Assembly (NCBI GenBank): GCA_034509735.1
Contig: JACGWO010000001.1
Coordinates: 34,537,966 to 34,601,965, forward strand
Source of the DNA: Sesamum alatum
Taxonomy: Eukaryota; Streptophyta; Magnoliopsida; Lamiales; Pedaliaceae
Direction: 5' to 3'
DNA length: 64,000 nucleotides
Part shown: positions 61,321 through 64,000 of the stretch, in pieces
Layout: each line of letters opens with the position of its first letter
Position numbering within the stretch: the first letter of the stretch is position 1
The notes under the pieces: generated by a model
The model's input: only the letters and a program-made list of their open reading frames with translations
What the model was told of the DNA's origin: nothing
Database searches by the model: none
Made by a program: the position numbers and the translations under genes

Positions 61321-63531
61321 TGTTAGAATAGGTGACCAGAAAGCCAATAGGTTTGGCGATTTGTAACCTATTATACAACTCGATGTAAATGTAATATTAT
61401 TATGTGATGAATAAAATGAGTATTTTATCACTTCTGGTGCTTACTTTGTTGCTCTCATTTTACATTTGTTAAAACGGTGTTTAACTTATATCGCAACAAA
61501 GCCCACAGACCATGGATAACAACTCGTGCAGTTGGACTACGCATTGGATGGTGGTCATGAAACCAATTGATTAAGAGTTGGGTTTGAAACGTTCCAAGTC
61601 GAGGACCTCGAGACAGGACATCGAGAGTCCTATTGAGACTTGCGTCAAGAGTCGTGTTCATTAGATGAGTGCCGTGTTTCATCGGCGACAGGCGTGGGAC
61701 GCCTACACGATCTTGATGGGTTGGTCGACTGGGGTCGAGCCGACTGGACTGACTCACGGGGATCATCATATGGAAGCCTTGGAGGCTTGGTCGGTATGAT
61801 TGGTTTTCCCCGATTCCAATAGTACGGGAGTAATCCTCAGACTTGAGGGATCATGGCAGTCGCATGCACATGACGGCTGTATCTTGGATCTGGCGAGAGG
61901 TTATCATTCTGTAAGATGATTATCATAAGCCTTGTCCAGTGCAGTCAGAATGTGTAGTGAGGACGGTGGATTCCAAGAAGAGGATCTGTCCCCTGTCAGT
62001 ATGTGACAAAGGTATCTCCTATGCACTCGGAGACACGTTCATGCTGTTTGAAGCTGTGGCCACAGTGGTTGGTCGAACAGGGAATGGTTTCCTGTGTCGA
62101 CGCAATGAAGCATACGTGGTCTTGAGTATTAAGCATAGATGCCTAGTCAAGGATGGGAACCGACGCCCAATTCCATACCCTAGACTAAGCCCGGGAGACG
62201 GTAGACGGAAGGATCGTACCCGTACGGAATCGGCGCCTAAATGTTCACGCCAATTCACCTAGTCTCTAGTGCCATGGACCGTTGCTAGACGACCACCCAT
62301 GGTAACGGGCCCTTGTGGGATACGGGCCCAAGTCTAGCTGAGGGTGAACCTAAAGGGTCACACACAAATCACCGAGGAGGTTGAGAGATCGACTTAGAGT
62401 CAATCTCGAAGGATAAAATAAGTAATAGGATTACTTAAGGGAAAGTCCATTGGATGGACGGGCCGATATTGTATCGGGCTTCCGTTTAATCGGTAAATTG
62501 GATTTTCGATTAAATACGGAAAGTTGAGACGTTCAGACGTTGGATCTTTTAATTGGATTAAAAGATCAACGGGAATAATTTAAATGGACATTAAATTGGA
62601 TTTAATGTTGGGTTCGTCGTAATTGGATTACGATGAAACCCGGTCGGTTAAATTATACCTGAGAGGAGAAATAATTCCTATTCTAGAATAGGAAGAAGTT
62701 GGACTTCTTCCCTTAATTAAACATGGCCGACATGCTCCCTTGGAGGAAGAAAAATCAGCCATGTTTCATGCTAGGTGGTATGTTGACTTATCTCTTTTGG
62801 AAAGAGACAAATCAACTCCAATCAAGCTCTTCCCTTTTGGTATGATTTGATCATACCATAAATTTTGGTAGGCTTGATTAAAGAATTGATGGTGATTGAT
62901 TTGAATGAATCTAGACATCCTTGGATGAACCTAGACACATTCCAATAATCACATTAATTATGTATATATATTAGAATATACAACACCAAGCATGTGTGAT
63001 TCATTATTCATCTTTTTCTAGGAAAAAGAGAAGACGAAATCCCTCTCCTCTCTCCCTCTCCTACACTTGTGTTCTTCACTTGATTTTGAATCAAGAATAA
63101 GAACAAAGTAAGTTTAAGAGAGCACTAATTCATAGTGTTCTTCTCTTAAACCGATTCCTTCTTACACCCGTTCTTTTCTAGCAAGAAGAACGTGTGTTTC
63201 TTCCGGTGTGGTGTGGATCACCTTTAGAGAATCCATACGTTTGGATTTCGTGAGCATTCCGGAGAAGGAACAACGCAAGTAGCCGGGAGCATACACTAAA
63301 CAATCAAATGTAACGGTTTATTACGCTTTGATTGATTATATGTATTTATCTAAGCCCTATGTGTTTAATATTCATTTCCAATATTTACACATCCTACATC
63401 GAACGCCCGGTTGAGCACCCAAGGGCACAACCCTTGGGATTCGTATTTTAAATTAGGTTTGATTTAATTTACGCATTTTTCTCGCTTCCTCGCTTCCGCT
63501 TGCGCTCCTGGGCGGATCCGCTTGTCCTTCA
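61321..63531 (+). repeat. Right LTR of the full-length copia, 2211 bp
   Basis: Begins tgttagaataggtgaccaga and ends ggatccgcttgtccttca, followed by the target repeat cacac. It lacks the 19-bp duplication of the left LTR and about 20 bp of the pyrimidine-rich stretch near 63050, which together explain the 38-bp length difference. Confidence 0.95.
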
Positions 63532-63536
63532 CACAC

Positions 63537-64000
63537 GAGATCGAAAAAGAAAACTAGAATAAATTCATTAATCTACCAAATGGTTCAACACGATCCTAGA
63601 ACAAGAATTCTACTCAGCCATAAAGTTAACGAAGAAGTAAAATAGATATGTCGGAGAATTCATCAAGCAAGGTGCTAAAAAAGGAGAAAGGATTAGGAAG
63701 AACTATAATCAGATCGTCCTAGCCGTCTTGAAGCTTCCCCGACGTTTTCGTGTTCCTTCGAGCCTTGTATCTGTGCTTCCTCCCCCCCCTTTTCACGTCC
63801 CTAGTTCCTCCTTTTATAGTTGTAGTGGAGCAAAAGGGCAGAAAAATCCGAACGATTCTGTTTCCAAGTGTAGAACACGCCCGTGCAGCGTGAACATGGT
63901 CAGGCCGTGTTCTCGTGTGTTTCTGCGGCCTACCCCGACACGGCCGTGTCCCATAACACGGTCAGGCCGTGTTCTCTTCGGGTGTTCTTGGCTGGTGATT
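63537..64000 (-). repeat. LTR-like repeat, part 2, runs off the window
   Basis: Continuation of 52776-53342 across the copia insertion. On the minus strand it has 'aactataaaaggagg' near 63810-63825, a good TATA box, downstream of repeated 'acacggcctgaccgtgtt'-type inverted words (63895-63985). Words of that kind are common in plant LTR retrotransposons. The rest of the element would lie to the right. Confidence 0.45.

Larger units (their letters stand above)
53343..63531 (+). mobile_element. Full-length long-LTR Ty1/copia retrotransposon, 10,189 bp
   Basis: It has two LTRs (53343-55591 and 61321-63531), a perfect 5-bp target duplication cacac (53338-53342, 63532-63536), a primer-binding site at 55594, a polypurine tract before 61321, and the domain order gag, protease, integrase, reverse transcriptase, RNase H that defines copia. 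It is structurally complete but coding-defective (see gag and pol entries). The LTRs differ by roughly 3-4% over the first 350 bp by eye, so insertion is recent but not brand new. Two solo LTRs of the same family lie at 32871-35087 and 43449-45683. The 2.2-kb LTR and 1.77-kb leader are long for copia. The lineage was not resolved. Confidence 0.95.

Noticed and set aside
61939..62262. A 90-107-codon open frame inside the LTR that recurs in the other young LTR copies (34207-34479 minus, 44066-44338 plus, 53959 broken).
   Set aside because: Recent shared ancestry of the LTRs explains its persistence. It is broken by the 19-bp duplication in the left LTR and absent in the older LTR relatives, and it has no recognised domain.

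Overview
The window is plant nuclear DNA, almost certainly from a eudicot. Evidence: an INDETERMINATE DOMAIN (IDD) C2H2 transcription-factor gene with plant-style introns, Ty1/copia elements primed by initiator-Met tRNA, a plant CACTA (En/Spm) element, Helitrons, Mutator-type MITEs and very AT-rich spacers. I see one host protein gene (25964-27907, + strand, three exons). Nearly everything else that can be named is transposable-element DNA. I see no rRNA, tRNA or CRISPR.

Layout. 1-3617: old, diverged copia-type LTR pieces. 3618-8774: unassigned sequence with two minisatellites. 8775-10800: a solo-LTR-like unit next to a minus-strand copia remnant (gag piece, primer-binding site, LTR) that carries a Mutator-type MITE. 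10801-25700: AT-rich spacer with a diverged duplication (one copy carries a MITE, the other is close to its empty site), a Helitron 3' end and several CACTA-like and hAT-like miniature elements. 25718-27992: the IDD gene with a GA-rich leader. 29278-30848: two fold-back MITEs and a short complete minus-strand Helitron. 30880-47776: a Helitron or tandem Helitron array containing a solo LTR, a MITE and an 11.07-kb CACTA element. The CACTA holds a broken TNP2-type transposase and a broken Transposase_24 gene, and the second is interrupted by another solo LTR of the same copia family. 47777-52220: AT-rich spacer. 52221-64000: a three-level nest: a truncated old copia-type LTR, broken by an unclassified LTR-like repeat, which in turn is broken by a full-length 10.19-kb copia element with 2.2-kb LTRs and a 5-bp target duplication.

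How the parts relate. The insertions can be ordered: Helitron array, then CACTA, then solo LTR; and old LTR, then LTR-like repeat, then full-length copia. One long-LTR copia family supplies the full-length element and both solo LTRs, so it has been both active and removed by recombination here. No element seems autonomous: the copia has a gag lesion, an altered protease triad and four nonsense codons, and both CACTA genes have several stops. The IDD gene looks intact and is probably the only selected coding sequence. All calls come from reading the sequence by eye; no database search was run.
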